Positions 41,094 through 49,839 are shown, counted from the first letter of the stretch. The stretch: DNA of 64,000 bases from Streptomyces sp. CB02959 (GCF_002803155.1 NZ_NNBP01000036.1:29343-93342); one strand, 5' to 3'. Program-made: numbers and translations. The notes: a model not told the origin generated them from the letters alone.

Positions 41094-41564
41094 TCACCGT
41101 ACGCGGCGGGCGGTGACGGCCACGAAGTCGCGGATGCTCCGGCGGGTCGTGTCCCGCAGGTCGCTGAAGGCGGTGAAGTCCGTGGCCCAGTGGATGGCGG
41201 TCACCTCCTCCATGATCTGCTCGCTGCTGTCGAGGACGTCCGGGTCGTCGGACACCATCTGGGCCCGGAACATGGCCTCTTGGGCGGTGTACCGGGCCTT
41301 GTAGACCTCCTCGCGCAGCTCCGGGGTGTCCTCGCCGCAGCGCTCCTCCTCGTGCAGCACGAACCAGCGGTGGACGAGGACCCGGCGGTAGTCCAGTAGC
41401 GCGCCCGCATAGGCGCAGTACGCGTCCATCCGCTCCTGCCGGAGCCGCTCCGCGCGGGCGAACCGTTCGCTGCGGTCGGCGGACCGGCTCTGGAAGTGGT
41501 GGGTGACCGCGGAACCCAGCAGGGTCCCGAAGACGGCGACGATGCTCGCTATGACTGCCTCCAT
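41094..41564 (-). CDS. small membrane-anchored protein, function unknown
   Basis: 156 residues. One N-terminal helix (MEAVIASIVAVFGTLLGSAV) followed by a long helical, charged region (FARAERLRQERMDAYCAYAG, LLDYRRVLVHRWFVLHEEER, YKARYTAQEAMFRAQMVSDD). Probable signal-anchor with a cytoplasmic coiled domain. The start ATG 41564 is clear from the helix. Similar small proteins occur in Streptomyces; I assign no function. Confidence 0.7.
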   Translation of the reverse strand: MEAVIASIVAVFGTLLGSAVTHHFQSRSADRSERFARAERLRQERMDAYCAYAGALLDYRRVLVHRWFVLHEEERCGEDTPELREEVYKARYTAQEAMFRAQMVSDDPDVLDSSEQIMEEVTAIHWATDFTAFSDLRDTTRRSIRDFVAVTARRVR

Positions 41565-41873
41565 GGCAGGCAGTGGATCACATGGGCGGGGGTTCCCGGC
41601 CGTTTTCCCCTGGTGCGGGTGGCGGCGGCCCGGTCGCCCTACTTGCGGTAACTGGCGGTGATCGAGGCGGTGTTGGGGTGGCGGAGGGGTGGGAGCCGCC
41701 CCCGTCCGCCGGGCGGCCGTGCGGCAAGATGACGCCACGGGCCCGCCGACGGCGGCCCATCCCCCCAGACCAGCCCCGTTGCGGCCAGCAGATACTGGCG
41801 CGATTGTGCGCGGCCCGTGAAACCTGTTACTCCCGGGTACACAAAGCCGTCGCGGGCGAATACGCTCGCCCGC
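41565..41873. other. intergenic region, divergent, with a possible leaderless promoter
   Basis: About 310 bases. TACGCT at 41861-41866 is a plausible -10 ending 7 bases before ATG 41874; no ribosome site precedes that ATG, so the dehydrogenase may be translated from a leaderless message. Nothing else recognised. Confidence 0.4.
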
Positions 41874-43586
41874 ATGACGGACTCGCAGGACACCGGTACC
41901 GCCTCCGCCACCGACGAGGCCCCCCAGGACGCCCCGGCGTCCCCGGCCGCCCCCGAGGCACCCGCCGGGGGGACCTCCGGCCCGAGCGCGGCCGAGGACG
42001 GGGGAGGCAACCCGGTCGTGCGCGCCGCGCCCGGCACCCGTACCGCCGCGGACGTGGTCACCCCCGAGGTGGCCGCCCGCCTCACCCGTTGCGTGGTCGG
42101 GGCCGGGCGCACCGCCAACCACACCCCGTTCACCGGGGAGAAGCTGGCGGACCTGCCCGAGTCCACCCCCGAGGACGTCGCCACCGCCTTCGAGCGGGCC
42201 CGCGCCGCGCAGGAGCGCTGGGCGAAGGTCCCGGTCCGGCAGCGCGCCGCGGTCCTGCTCCGCTTCCACGACCTGGTCCTGCGCCGCCAGGCCGAGGTGC
42301 TCGACCTGATCCAGCTGGAGACCGGCAAGGCCCGGCTGCACGCCCACGAGGAAGTCCAGGCGGTCGCCGTCGCCGCCCGCCACTACGGGCGCAAGGCCCC
42401 CTCCTACCTCCGCCCCAAGAGCCACACCGGTGTCGTACCGACCCTGACCAAGGTCACCGAACTCCGCCAGCCACGCGGCGTGGTGGGGCAGATAGCCCCC
42501 TGGAACTACCCCTTCGAGCTGACCGTCGGCGATGCCCTGCCGGCCTTCGTCGCCGGCAACGCCGTGGTCATGAAGCCCGACACGGAGACCGCGCTGACCG
42601 CCCTGTGGGCCCGCGAGCAGCTGATCGAGGCCGGGCTCCCGGAGGACGTCTGGCAGGTCGTGATCGGCGACGGCCCGGTCATCGGCCCGGAGGTCGTCCG
42701 GCACGCCGACTACGTCTCGTTCACCGGCTCCACCCGCACCGGCCGCGAGGTCGCCCAGGGCGCCGCCGCCCGGCTCGTCGGCGTCTCCCTCGAACTCGGC
42801 GGCAAGAACGCCATGATGGTGCTGCACGACGCCGACGTGGAGAAGGCCGCCGCCGGCGCCGTCCGCGGCTGCTTCTCCTCCGCGGGCCAGCTGTGCATCT
42901 CCATCGAGCGGCTCTACGTCCACGAGTCGATCGCCGACGCGTTCGTCGAGCGGTTCGCCGCCCGGACGAAGGCCATGCGGCTGGGCACCGCCCTCGCCTA
43001 CGGCGCCGACATGGGCTCGCTGGTCGGCGCCCGCCAGTTGGAGACCGTCGCCCGCCACGTCGAGGAGGCGGTGGCCAAGGGCGCCCGGGTGGTCGCCGGC
43101 GGCCGCCCCCGCCCCGACATCGGCCCGCTCTTCTACGAGCCGACCATCCTCGAAGGCGTCGAGGCGCCGATGGCGGTCTGCGGCGAGGAGACCTTCGGCC
43201 CGGTCGTCTCGATCTACCGCTTCCGCGACGAGGACGAGGCGGTGGCCCTCGCCAACGCCACGCCGTACGGCCTGAATTCCAGCGTCTGGACCAAGGACGG
43301 CCGTCGCGGCCGGGCCGTCGCGGCCCGCCTGCGCACCGGCACGGTCAACGTCAACGAGGCGTACGCGGCCGGCTACGGCAGCGTGCAGTCCCCGATGGGC
43401 GGCATGGGCGACTCGGGCCTGGGCCGCCGCCACGGCTCCGAGGGCATCCTCAAGTACACCGAGGCGCAGACCGTCGCCCAGCAGCGCCTGATGCCGCTGG
43501 CGCCGTCCTTCGGCATGGACGACGAGAAGTACGCGGCCTTCATGACCCGCAGCCTGCGCGCGATGAAGGCGTTCCGCCTGCGCTGA
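41874..43586 (+). CDS. gabD2: succinate-semialdehyde dehydrogenase (NAD(P)+)
   Basis: Oxidises succinate semialdehyde to succinate in the GABA shunt; aldehyde dehydrogenase superfamily. 570 residues, including a low-complexity N-terminal extension of about 60 residues absent from most relatives. Cofactor and catalytic motifs: PWNYPFELTVGDALPAFVAG, FTGSTRTGREVA, catalytic Glu in LELGGKNAMMVL and nucleophilic Cys in SSAGQLCISIERLY, then EETFGPVVSIYRF. The NAD(P)-type SSADH2 (GabD2) assignment follows overall similarity. Monocistronic, followed by a strong hairpin. Confidence 0.9.
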   Translation: MTDSQDTGTASATDEAPQDAPASPAAPEAPAGGTSGPSAAEDGGGNPVVRAAPGTRTAADVVTPEVAARLTRCVVGAGRTANHTPFTGEKLADLPESTPEDVATAFERARAAQERWAKVPVRQRAAVLLRFHDLVLRRQAEVLDLIQLETGKARLHAHEEVQAVAVAARHYGRKAPSYLRPKSHTGVVPTLTKVTELRQPRGVVGQIAPWNYPFELTVGDALPAFVAGNAVVMKPDTETALTALWAREQLIEAGLPEDVWQVVIGDGPVIGPEVVRHADYVSFTGSTRTGREVAQGAAARLVGVSLELGGKNAMMVLHDADVEKAAAGAVRGCFSSAGQLCISIERLYVHESIADAFVERFAARTKAMRLGTALAYGADMGSLVGARQLETVARHVEEAVAKGARVVAGGRPRPDIGPLFYEPTILEGVEAPMAVCGEETFGPVVSIYRFRDEDEAVALANATPYGLNSSVWTKDGRRGRAVAARLRTGTVNVNEAYAAGYGSVQSPMGGMGDSGLGRRHGSEGILKYTEAQTVAQQRLMPLAPSFGMDDEKYAAFMTRSLRAMKAFRLR

Positions 43587-43604
43587 GCCGCACGACGCAG
43601 CCGT

Positions 43605-43627
43605 CCCGGGGGCCGGTGGCCCCCGGG
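43605..43627 (+). terminator. G/C-rich hairpin terminator after gabD2
   Basis: cccgggggcc / ggcccccggg, 10-bp perfect stem with a 3-nt loop, 19 bases after the stop codon. No T-run, as usual in this genus. Confidence 0.7.
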
Positions 43628-43638
43628 CGGCGAACAGT

Positions 43639-43684
43639 CAGCCCCTCCGGCGTTCGAGGAGCGGGGTCCGGGGCGGCGCCCCGA
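43639..43684. repeat. dispersed REP-like Streptomyces repeat
   Basis: The segment (tcagcccctccggcgttcga onward to 43684) is a palindromic sequence I recognise as a very common intergenic repeat in Streptomyces chromosomes: a cccctcc..ggagcgggg hairpin followed by a gggcggcgcccc hairpin. Just upstream of the GMC gene's ribosome site. Confidence 0.65.
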
Positions 43685-43704
43685 ATACGGATACGGAGGT
43701 ACCG

Positions 43705-45645
43705 GTGCCACAGGAGAACTCTGCCCACCACCCCGCCCCGGCCGAGGAGAGCGGCAACCCCGACACAACCGCCCCCGACGCAACGACCCCCGAGAGCGCC
43801 CCCGAGGACGCCCCCGACGGCACCCCCGACGGCACCCCCGACGACACCGCCTACGACTACGACGTCCTCGTCGTCGGCTCCGGCTTCGGCGGCTCCGTCT
43901 CCGCCCTCCGCCTGACCGAGAAGGGCTACCGCGTCGGCGTCCTCGAAGCCGGTCGGCGGTTCACCCGCGAGACCCTGCCGAAGAACTCCTGGGACCTCAG
44001 GAACTACCTGTGGGCCCCGGCGCTCGGCCTCTACGGCATCCAGCGCATCCACCTGCTGGGCAACGTGATGGTGCTGGCCGGCGCCGGCGTCGGCGGCGGC
44101 TCGCTCAACTACGCCAACACCCTCTACGTCCCGCCCAAGGCGTTCTTCGACGACCCCCAGTGGCAGGGGATAACCGACTGGCAGCAGGAGCTGAAGCCGT
44201 ACTACGACCAGGCCCGGCGGATGCTCGGCGTCCGGCTCAACCCGACGATGACCCCGTCCGACGTCCACCTGAAGGCGGCCGCCCAGGCCATGGGCGTCGG
44301 CGACTCCTTCCACATGGCACCGGTCGGGGTGTTCTTCGGGGACGGCAAGGACGCGGCCGCCGGGGACGACGACGGTGCGCACGGGGCCGACGGGGCGGCG
44401 AGCGCCCCGCCCGGCGGGGAGGTCCCCGACCCGTACTTCGGCGGCGCGGGCCCGTCCCGCCGGGCGTGCACCGAATGCGGCGAGTGCATGACCGGCTGCC
44501 GGCACGGCGCCAAGAACACCCTCAACGAGAACTACCTCCACCTCGCCGAGCGGGCCGGCGCGGTGATCCACCCGATGACCTCCGTCGTCGCCGTCACCGA
44601 CGACTCCCGCGGCGGCTTCGCCGTCCGCACGCTGCCCACCGACAACAAGAAGAAGGGCGCCGGCAGGACCTTCACGGCCCGCCGGGTGGTCCTCGCCGCC
44701 GGCACCTACGGTACCCAGACCCTGCTGCACCGCATGAAGGACAGCGGTCTGCTGCCGTACCTCTCGGCCCGGCTCGGCACCCTGACCCGCACCAACTCCG
44801 AGGCCCTGGTGGGCGCCCAGACCACCGGCCGGCGCTACCGGCGGCAGCACGGCGCCGACCGGGTCGACTTCACCAAGGGCGTCGCGATCACCTCGTCGAT
44901 CCACCCCGACGAGAACACCCACATCGAGCCGGTCCGCTACGGCCGGGGCTCCAACTCCATGGGCAGCCTGACGATTCTCCAGGTCCCGTACCGCCCGGCC
45001 GGGCGGGTCCTGGGCTGGGCCGGCAACATGGTCCGCCACCCGGTGCTGGCGCTCCGCTCGCTCTCCAACCGCCGCTGGTCCGAGCGCACCATCATCGGCC
45101 TGGTGATGCAGTCCCTGGACAACTCCCTCACCACCTACCGCAAACCGGGCGGCCTGGGGAAGGGCCTGCTCACCGCCCGGCAGGGCCACGGCGCCCCCAA
45201 CCCCACCCAGATCCCCGAGGCCACCGAGGCGGCCACCCTGCTGGCCCAGGAGATAAACGGCTTCGCGGGCAGCAACGTCGGTGAGCTGATGGGCACTCCG
45301 CTCACCGCGCACTTCCTCGGCGGCTGCCCGATAGGCGCGGACGCCGACCACGGCGTCATCGACCCCTACCACCGGCTCTACGGCCACCCCGGCATCTCGG
45401 TCGTCGACGGGGCCGCCGTCTCCGCCAACCTCGGCGTCAACCCGTCCCTGACGATCACCGCCCAGGCCGAGCGCGCCATGTCCCTGTGGCCCAACAAGGG
45501 CGAGGCGGACCCGCGCCCGGCCCCCGGGCGGCCGTACGCGCGGGTGGCGCCGGTCGAGCCGGTCCGCCCGGCCGTCCCGGCCTCGGCGTTCGGCGCGCTC
45601 AGACTGCCGTTCCTGGCCGTCCCCCCGGTCCCGCCGAAGAAGTAG
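43705..45645 (+). CDS. GMC-family FAD oxidoreductase (cholesterol oxidase-like)
   Basis: 646 residues. After a disordered acidic N terminus (about 45 residues), the FAD-binding motif VLVVGSGFGGSVSALRLTEK, then AGAGVGGGSLNYANTLYVPP, a Cys cluster CTECGECMTGCRHGAKNT (C-x2-C-x2-C-x3-C), and the C-terminal GMC region MGTPLTAHFLGGCPIGADAD and SVVDGAAVSANLGVNPSLT. The family oxidises sterol or polyketide alcohols; substrate not known. GTG 43705 has GGAGGTACC upstream. An acidic Asp/Gly-rich loop (about residues 212-235) interrupts the fold. No signal peptide or Tat motif, so probably intracellular. Confidence 0.88.
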   Translation: MPQENSAHHPAPAEESGNPDTTAPDATTPESAPEDAPDGTPDGTPDDTAYDYDVLVVGSGFGGSVSALRLTEKGYRVGVLEAGRRFTRETLPKNSWDLRNYLWAPALGLYGIQRIHLLGNVMVLAGAGVGGGSLNYANTLYVPPKAFFDDPQWQGITDWQQELKPYYDQARRMLGVRLNPTMTPSDVHLKAAAQAMGVGDSFHMAPVGVFFGDGKDAAAGDDDGAHGADGAASAPPGGEVPDPYFGGAGPSRRACTECGECMTGCRHGAKNTLNENYLHLAERAGAVIHPMTSVVAVTDDSRGGFAVRTLPTDNKKKGAGRTFTARRVVLAAGTYGTQTLLHRMKDSGLLPYLSARLGTLTRTNSEALVGAQTTGRRYRRQHGADRVDFTKGVAITSSIHPDENTHIEPVRYGRGSNSMGSLTILQVPYRPAGRVLGWAGNMVRHPVLALRSLSNRRWSERTIIGLVMQSLDNSLTTYRKPGGLGKGLLTARQGHGAPNPTQIPEATEAATLLAQEINGFAGSNVGELMGTPLTAHFLGGCPIGADADHGVIDPYHRLYGHPGISVVDGAAVSANLGVNPSLTITAQAERAMSLWPNKGEADPRPAPGRPYARVAPVEPVRPAVPASAFGALRLPFLAVPPVPPKK

Positions 45646-45678
45646 CCGGCAGCCCCGGGAAGAGCCGCCAGGACACGC

Positions 45679-45712
45679 AGGAGGGCCGCCCCGCGAAGGG
45701 AGCGGCCCTCCT
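45679..45712. terminator. bidirectional terminator between convergent genes
   Basis: aggagggccgc (45679-45689) and gcggccctcct (45702-45712) pair perfectly over 11 bp around a 12-nt loop, placed between the stops of the GMC gene (+) and the sortase-substrate gene (-). Confidence 0.75.
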
Positions 45713-45747
45713 CACCGTCTCACCCGGTGCCACTCGCGCGTACCGCG

Positions 45748-46821
45748 TCACGCGGCGGCGCCGCCGGTGGCCTTGCGCCGCCGGACGACGAAGACCGCCC
45801 CGGCGCCGACGGCCATCGCCACGCCGCCCACCAGGCCGATGGTCGGCAGGGCGGACGAGGCACCGGTCGCGGCCAGGTTGCCGGTCACCGGCAGCTTGCC
45901 CAGACCCTCCTTGGGCTTGCCGGTGGCGACCGGCTTGGCGGTGCCCTGCGGACCCGGCTTGTTGCCCGGCTTGCCGGGCTTGGCCGGCGGGACCTCGCCC
46001 GGCTTGCTGCCGGCGGACAGGATCGCGAAGTCGTACCACTGCTCCGCGGACGAGCCGCAGGACCCGTCCTCGTTGTAGTAGTCGCCCGCGACCAGCGCGA
46101 ACCCGTCACCGGGCGTGGCGCCCTGGTCGGCGCGGATCCGCATCTTCAACTCGGCGGTCTGGTGCGCGTCCAGCTCGAACCAGCCGAAGTAGTCGCCGTC
46201 GGACCACTCACCGAACGCGGTCCACTTACCGGTGTCGGGGTCCTGGTACTCCAGGTGCAGCTGGGAGCCGGGGCGGTCGTCGCCCTCCAGCGGCACCGCG
46301 AGGATGAACGGGTATACCTCGTCCAGCTTCTTGTCGGTGGTGTTGCTCAACTTGACGGCGAACCGCGACCAGTCGGCGCCGGCGACCAGCTTCGAGGGCA
46401 GGCCGGCCACGCTGACGTCGAGCGACGCGTCGTCGAGGGTGCACTCCCCGTCGTCGGACGGGCTGGTCGTCGGGGTGCCGGGCGCGGTCGTCGGGGTGGC
46501 CGACGCGGTGGGCCCGGCGCTGGTCGTGGGCTTGGCGGTGCTGCCCGGGGTGGCCGGGGCCGTCGGGGTGGCGCTGGCCTCGGAGCCGGTGCCGGGCGGG
46601 GTCTCGCCGCCCGGGGTGTTCGCACCGCCGGTGGCGGAGGGCTCGGCCGACGGGCCGGCGCTTTCGCTCTCCTCCGCGCCGGGGGTGACCGGCGTCGGCG
46701 AGGCGCTCGCGGAGGACTCGGTGTCGGAACCGGTCGCGTACGCGGCGGGGGCCGCCACGAGGGCGGCGGGGGCTATGACGGCCGTCGCGGCAACGGCTGT
46801 CAGGGCACGGCGGAGCTTCAT
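45748..46821 (-). CDS. secreted, sortase-anchored surface protein (LAxTG)
   Basis: 357 residues. Signal peptide (LRRALTAVAATAVIAPAALV then APAAYA), a Ser/Thr/Pro/Gly-rich region (about 35-125) likely wall-spanning, a beta domain of about 150 residues starting CTLDDASLDVSVAGLPSKLV with AVKLSNTTDKKLDEVYPFIL and EWSDGDYFGWFELDAHQTAE, a Pro/Gly/Lys stalk, and the C-terminal sorting signal: LAATG, hydrophobic helix (LPTIGLVGGVAMAVGAGAV) and RRRK tail, fitting class E sortases of Streptomyces. ATG 46821 is chosen at the signal peptide. No sortase gene is nearby. Confidence 0.85.
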   Translation of the reverse strand: MKLRRALTAVAATAVIAPAALVAAPAAYATGSDTESSASASPTPVTPGAEESESAGPSAEPSATGGANTPGGETPPGTGSEASATPTAPATPGSTAKPTTSAGPTASATPTTAPGTPTTSPSDDGECTLDDASLDVSVAGLPSKLVAGADWSRFAVKLSNTTDKKLDEVYPFILAVPLEGDDRPGSQLHLEYQDPDTGKWTAFGEWSDGDYFGWFELDAHQTAELKMRIRADQGATPGDGFALVAGDYYNEDGSCGSSAEQWYDFAILSAGSKPGEVPPAKPGKPGNKPGPQGTAKPVATGKPKEGLGKLPVTGNLAATGASSALPTIGLVGGVAMAVGAGAVFVVRRRKATGGAAA

Positions 46822-47661
46822 CCAGAAGACCTCTCGGGGTCCAGAGTGCCGTGGCGCGGCACATCTTGGTGCTGGCCGTCGCGGTGGGGCGCGGTAGGGC
46901 CGTGCGATGTCAGGTACGAGACCGTCAGTGGCTGAAAAAAGTTGTTCACTCAACCGAAAAGCCCGCCGTGATCCCGCTCACACTTTTCACAGCCGACTCA
47001 CAGGCACCACACAGCCGACACACAGCGAAGGGCCCCGGGAAATCCTCCGCGAGGGGGGAACGCGGAGGCCACGGGGCCCTTGGCTTTCGGTGCCGACGTC
47101 AGGGCAGCGCCGGCACCGACGGGCGGCGCTGGGGGGGGGTAGCGCCGCTGGCTCATCAGGGTGGTGCGGATCGGTACAGGGGGATGGTGCGGGGTGGTGC
47201 GCGGTGCGCCGCTCGCACTGTCGGTGTGGACCAATGGCACGCACGGTAAAGGTCCGTACCGGAAGCGGTCGGCGGTTCGTCAAGCATCGTCCTGGATGCG
47301 CCTCACCTGGCGCAACCGTTTCGACGGATGCGGTCGGTCCCGGGCGTCCCCAGGACCGACCACCCCATCGGTGTGACCGGGCTGCTGTCCCCTGCTGACC
47401 GGTCACGGTCCGGAGCGAGGTCCCACGACACGGACCGCTGCCAGCGGCCGGCGTCTCATCGCTCCGGTCTTTCCGCCCGTGGGGCGGCGTCTACGCGTAG
47501 TCCTGCAGGCCGCGCCTGGCTGGCGTGGCACCGGGAACAACGACCCCTCTCCGGGCCCGGTCACGCGCCGTACGGGTGAGTCGGCGCCCGAACTCAGTTC
47601 CAGCCGGGCCCCCGCGCGGATCCGGCTGCGCGGCCGATCAATTCCGGCCTCGGAAGCGGCC
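46822..47661. other. long intergenic region with a two-tier hairpin
   Basis: About 840 bases without a convincing gene on either strand. It contains an A/T-rich patch (about 46925-46990) suited to the promoter of the surface protein, with a gttgttcactcaac inverted repeat (46938-46951); a two-tier hairpin at 47028-47081; and a poly-G run (about 47131-47139). ORFs here have no domain and unlikely composition. Confidence 0.45.
47028..47081. terminator. two-tier hairpin in the 46.8-47.7 kb gap
   Basis: Outer stem aagggccccg (47028-47037) with cggggccctt (47072-47081), inner stem cctccgcg (47044-47051) with cgcggagg (47061-47068). Strong structure unlinked to any gene end (over 200 bases from the nearest start, more than 500 from chorismate mutase). 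May end a small transcript. Confidence 0.5.
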
Positions 47662-47982
47662 TCAGACCTGGCCTCGGGACAGCTCCAGCAAGGTCATCGC
47701 CAGCGCGGTGCCGGGGCGGCCGAGCTGATCGCGGTAGTGGGCCAGCACCTCCATCTCGCGGGAGAGGTTCAGCCGGCGCCCGCCGGAGGCGATCCGCTCG
47801 CGTTGGATGACCGCCGAGACGGCCATGCGTTCCTGGACGAGGCCGATGATGTGGCCGTCGAGATCGTCGATCCGGTGCCGGGCGTCCCGGATCGTGTCGG
47901 CCGCCTCCGGGGTGTGCGCGCCGGTTTCCGGTGCGGTGGCGGGAGCGAGGGGCGTCGTCGTCCGTGCGGTGTTGTTCGTCAT
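47662..47982 (-). CDS. chorismate mutase, AroQ type
   Basis: Converts chorismate to prephenate, the branch point to Phe and Tyr. 106 residues, monofunctional AroQ-type all-helical domain: IRDARHRIDDLDGHIIGLVQ, ERMAVSAVIQRERIASGGRR, LNLSREMEVLAHYRDQLGRP. The Arg/Asp/Lys-type helix-1 pattern (R..ID.LD..I) is clear. ATG 47982 follows AGGAGAAA. No prephenate dehydratase fusion. Its leader carries a Phe/Tyr-rich peptide and alternative hairpins (48040-48184), indicating attenuation by aromatic amino-acid supply. Divergent from guaA. Confidence 0.88.
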   Translation of the reverse strand: MTNNTARTTTPLAPATAPETGAHTPEAADTIRDARHRIDDLDGHIIGLVQERMAVSAVIQRERIASGGRRLNLSREMEVLAHYRDQLGRPGTALAMTLLELSRGQV

Positions 47983-48039
47983 GGCCGTTTCCGTTTCTCC
48001 TGGGGGCGGATGGGGCCCCGGGAGCCCTGGAAGCCGCTG

Positions 48040-48092
48040 ACGGTCCCGGACATGCACAGGCGCCCCGGACCGTGGTCGGCCCGGGGCGCCTG
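48040..48092 (-). promoter_or_regulatory. attenuator: terminator-like hairpin with competing pairing
   Basis: 12-bp perfect stem (48057-48068 with 48081-48092) on the minus-strand leader of chorismate mutase, 21 bases after the leader peptide's stop. GGACCGT in the leader (complement of 48040-48046) can instead pair with ACGGTCC of the hairpin's loop and arm (complement of 48067-48073), destroying it. No T-run follows the stem. Confidence 0.6.
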
Positions 48093-48112
48093 GGAAGTCG
48101 CGTGTCAGTCGA

Positions 48113-48184
48113 TCAAGCAGCGCGACCATGGCAGCCGGACGGGCCGGTGCCATAGGTAAAGACGAAGGTCAGCTGCTGGAACAT
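48113..48184 (-). CDS. Phe/Tyr-rich leader peptide of chorismate mutase
   Basis: 23-residue ORF beginning MFQQLTFVFTYGTGPSG and ending CHGRAA, with three Phe and one Tyr among its first 11 residues, ending in TGA 131 bases before chorismate mutase's start. ATG has no ribosome site and coincides with the predicted transcription start, so it may be translated from a leaderless message. Ribosome stalling at Phe or Tyr codons when these amino acids run short would favour the alternative hairpin. The pathway match (aromatic residues, aromatic gene) is why I believe it. Confidence 0.7.
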   Translation of the reverse strand: MFQQLTFVFTYGTGPSGCHGRAA

Positions 48185-48191
48185 GGTGTTC

Positions 48192-48221
48192 AGTATGAGC
48201 CCGTTAGAATCGAAAGTCCAA
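48192..48221 (-). promoter_or_regulatory. promoter of the chorismate mutase leader
   Basis: TTGGAC (complement of 48216-48221), an 18-base spacer, CATACT (complement of 48192-48197). Start of transcription predicted within a base or two of the leader peptide's ATG (48184). Lies in the 68 bases shared with the upstream region of guaA, which reads the other way. Confidence 0.55.
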
Positions 48222-48252
48222 CCCCGCTCCACACCGCCGGAAGGCCGCCGAA

Positions 48253-49839
48253 GTGCCATCAGCGCCCCCTGCCGCCGCACCGGACGTCGTCCTCGTTGTC
48301 GACTTCGGCGCACAGTACGCCCAGCTCATCGCCCGTCGGGTCCGCGAGGCCCGGGTCTATAGCGAGATCGTGCCGTCCACCATGCCGGTGGCCGAGATGC
48401 TCGCCAAGAACCCCAGGGCGATCATCCTCTCCGGCGGTCCGTCGTCGGTCTACGCCGAAGGTGCCCCCAGCCTCGACCGTGCGCTGTTCGAAGCCGGTGT
48501 CCCGGTCTTCGGCATGTGCTACGGCTTCCAGCTGATGGCCACCACCCTCGGCGGCACGGTCGACAACACCGGCGCCCGTGAGTACGGCCGCACCGGGCTG
48601 GCCGTCAGCAAGCCCGGCTCCACCCTCTTCGAGGGCACGCCGGCCGAGCAGTCCGTGTGGATGTCGCACGGCGACGCCTGCTCGGCCGCCCCCGAGGGCT
48701 TCACGGTCACCGCGTCCACCGACGTCGTCCCGGTCGCCGCCTTCGAGAACGACGAGAAGAAGCTCTACGGCGTCCAGTACCACCCCGAGGTGCTGCACTC
48801 CACCCACGGCCAGCAGGTCCTGGAGCACTTCCTCTACCGCGGCGCGGGCATCGAGCCGAACTGGACGACCACCAGCGTCGTCGAGGAGCAGGTCGCCGCG
48901 ATTCGCGAGCAGGTCGGCAGCAAGCGGGCGATCTGCGGCCTGTCCGGCGGCGTGGACTCCGCGGTGGCCGCCGCCCTGGTCCAGAAGGCCATCGGCGACC
49001 AGCTGACCTGCGTCTACGTCGACCACGGCCTGATGCGCAAGGGCGAGACCGAGCAGGTCGAGAAGGACTTCGTGGCGGCGACGGGCGTGCAGCTCAAGGT
49101 CGTCGACGCCGCCGAGCGCTTCCTGAACGCGCTCAAGGGGGTCTCCGACCCCGAGCAGAAGCGGAAGATCATCGGCCGGGAGTTCATCCGGGTCTTCGAG
49201 CAGGCCCAGGCCGAGCTGGTCGCCGAGGCCGGCGCCGAGGGCGAGGAAGTGGCCTTCCTGGTCCAGGGCACGCTCTACCCGGACATCGTCGAGTCCGGCG
49301 GCGGCACCGGCACCGCGAACATCAAGTCGCACCACAACGTCGGCGGCCTGCCCGACGACATCGAGTTCGAGCTCGTCGAGCCGCTGCGCCAGCTGTTCAA
49401 GGACGAGGTCCGGATGGTCGGCACCGAGCTGGGCCTGCCGGACGCGATCGTCCAGCGCCAGCCGTTCCCCGGCCCCGGCCTGGGCATCCGCATCGTCGGC
49501 GAGGTCACCAAGGACCGCCTGGACCTGCTGCGCGAGGCCGACGCGATCGCCCGCGAGGAGCTGACCGCGGCCGGTCTGGACCGCGAGATCTGGCAGTGCC
49601 CGGTGGTCCTGCTCGCCGACGTCCGCTCGGTCGGCGTCCAGGGCGACGGCCGCACCTACGGCCACCCGATCGTGCTCCGCCCGGTCTCGTCCGAGGACGC
49701 CATGACCGCGGACTGGACGCGCATGCCGTACGAGGCCCTGGCCCGCATCTCCACCCGGATCACCAACGAGGTCGCGGACGTCAACCGCGTCGTCCTCGAC
49801 GTCACCAGCAAGCCGCCGGGCACGATCGAGTGGGAGTGA
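48253..49839 (+). CDS. guaA: GMP synthase (glutamine-hydrolysing)
   Basis: Makes GMP from XMP, glutamine and ATP, last step of guanine nucleotide synthesis. 528 residues, full length. Class I amidotransferase domain: nucleophilic Cys in FGMCYGFQLMATTLGG and His/Glu in VQYHPEVLHS; ATP-pyrophosphatase P-loop GLSGGVDSAVAAALVQ; C-terminal dimerisation domain ending KPPGTIEWE. GTG 48253 has GGAAGG 8 bases upstream. Divergent from chorismate mutase; a strong hairpin terminator follows. Confidence 0.97.
   Translation: MPSAPPAAAPDVVLVVDFGAQYAQLIARRVREARVYSEIVPSTMPVAEMLAKNPRAIILSGGPSSVYAEGAPSLDRALFEAGVPVFGMCYGFQLMATTLGGTVDNTGAREYGRTGLAVSKPGSTLFEGTPAEQSVWMSHGDACSAAPEGFTVTASTDVVPVAAFENDEKKLYGVQYHPEVLHSTHGQQVLEHFLYRGAGIEPNWTTTSVVEEQVAAIREQVGSKRAICGLSGGVDSAVAAALVQKAIGDQLTCVYVDHGLMRKGETEQVEKDFVAATGVQLKVVDAAERFLNALKGVSDPEQKRKIIGREFIRVFEQAQAELVAEAGAEGEEVAFLVQGTLYPDIVESGGGTGTANIKSHHNVGGLPDDIEFELVEPLRQLFKDEVRMVGTELGLPDAIVQRQPFPGPGLGIRIVGEVTKDRLDLLREADAIAREELTAAGLDREIWQCPVVLLADVRSVGVQGDGRTYGHPIVLRPVSSEDAMTADWTRMPYEALARISTRITNEVADVNRVVLDVTSKPPGTIEWE

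Noticed and set aside
46851..47406. ORFs on both strands in the 46.8-47.7 kb gap
   Set aside because: They overlap each other, have no ribosome sites or domains, and cross the two-tier hairpin.
47598..47628. Short inverted repeat after chorismate mutase (cagccgg / ccggctg)
   Set aside because: Only 7 bp with a long loop; too weak to call as terminator.
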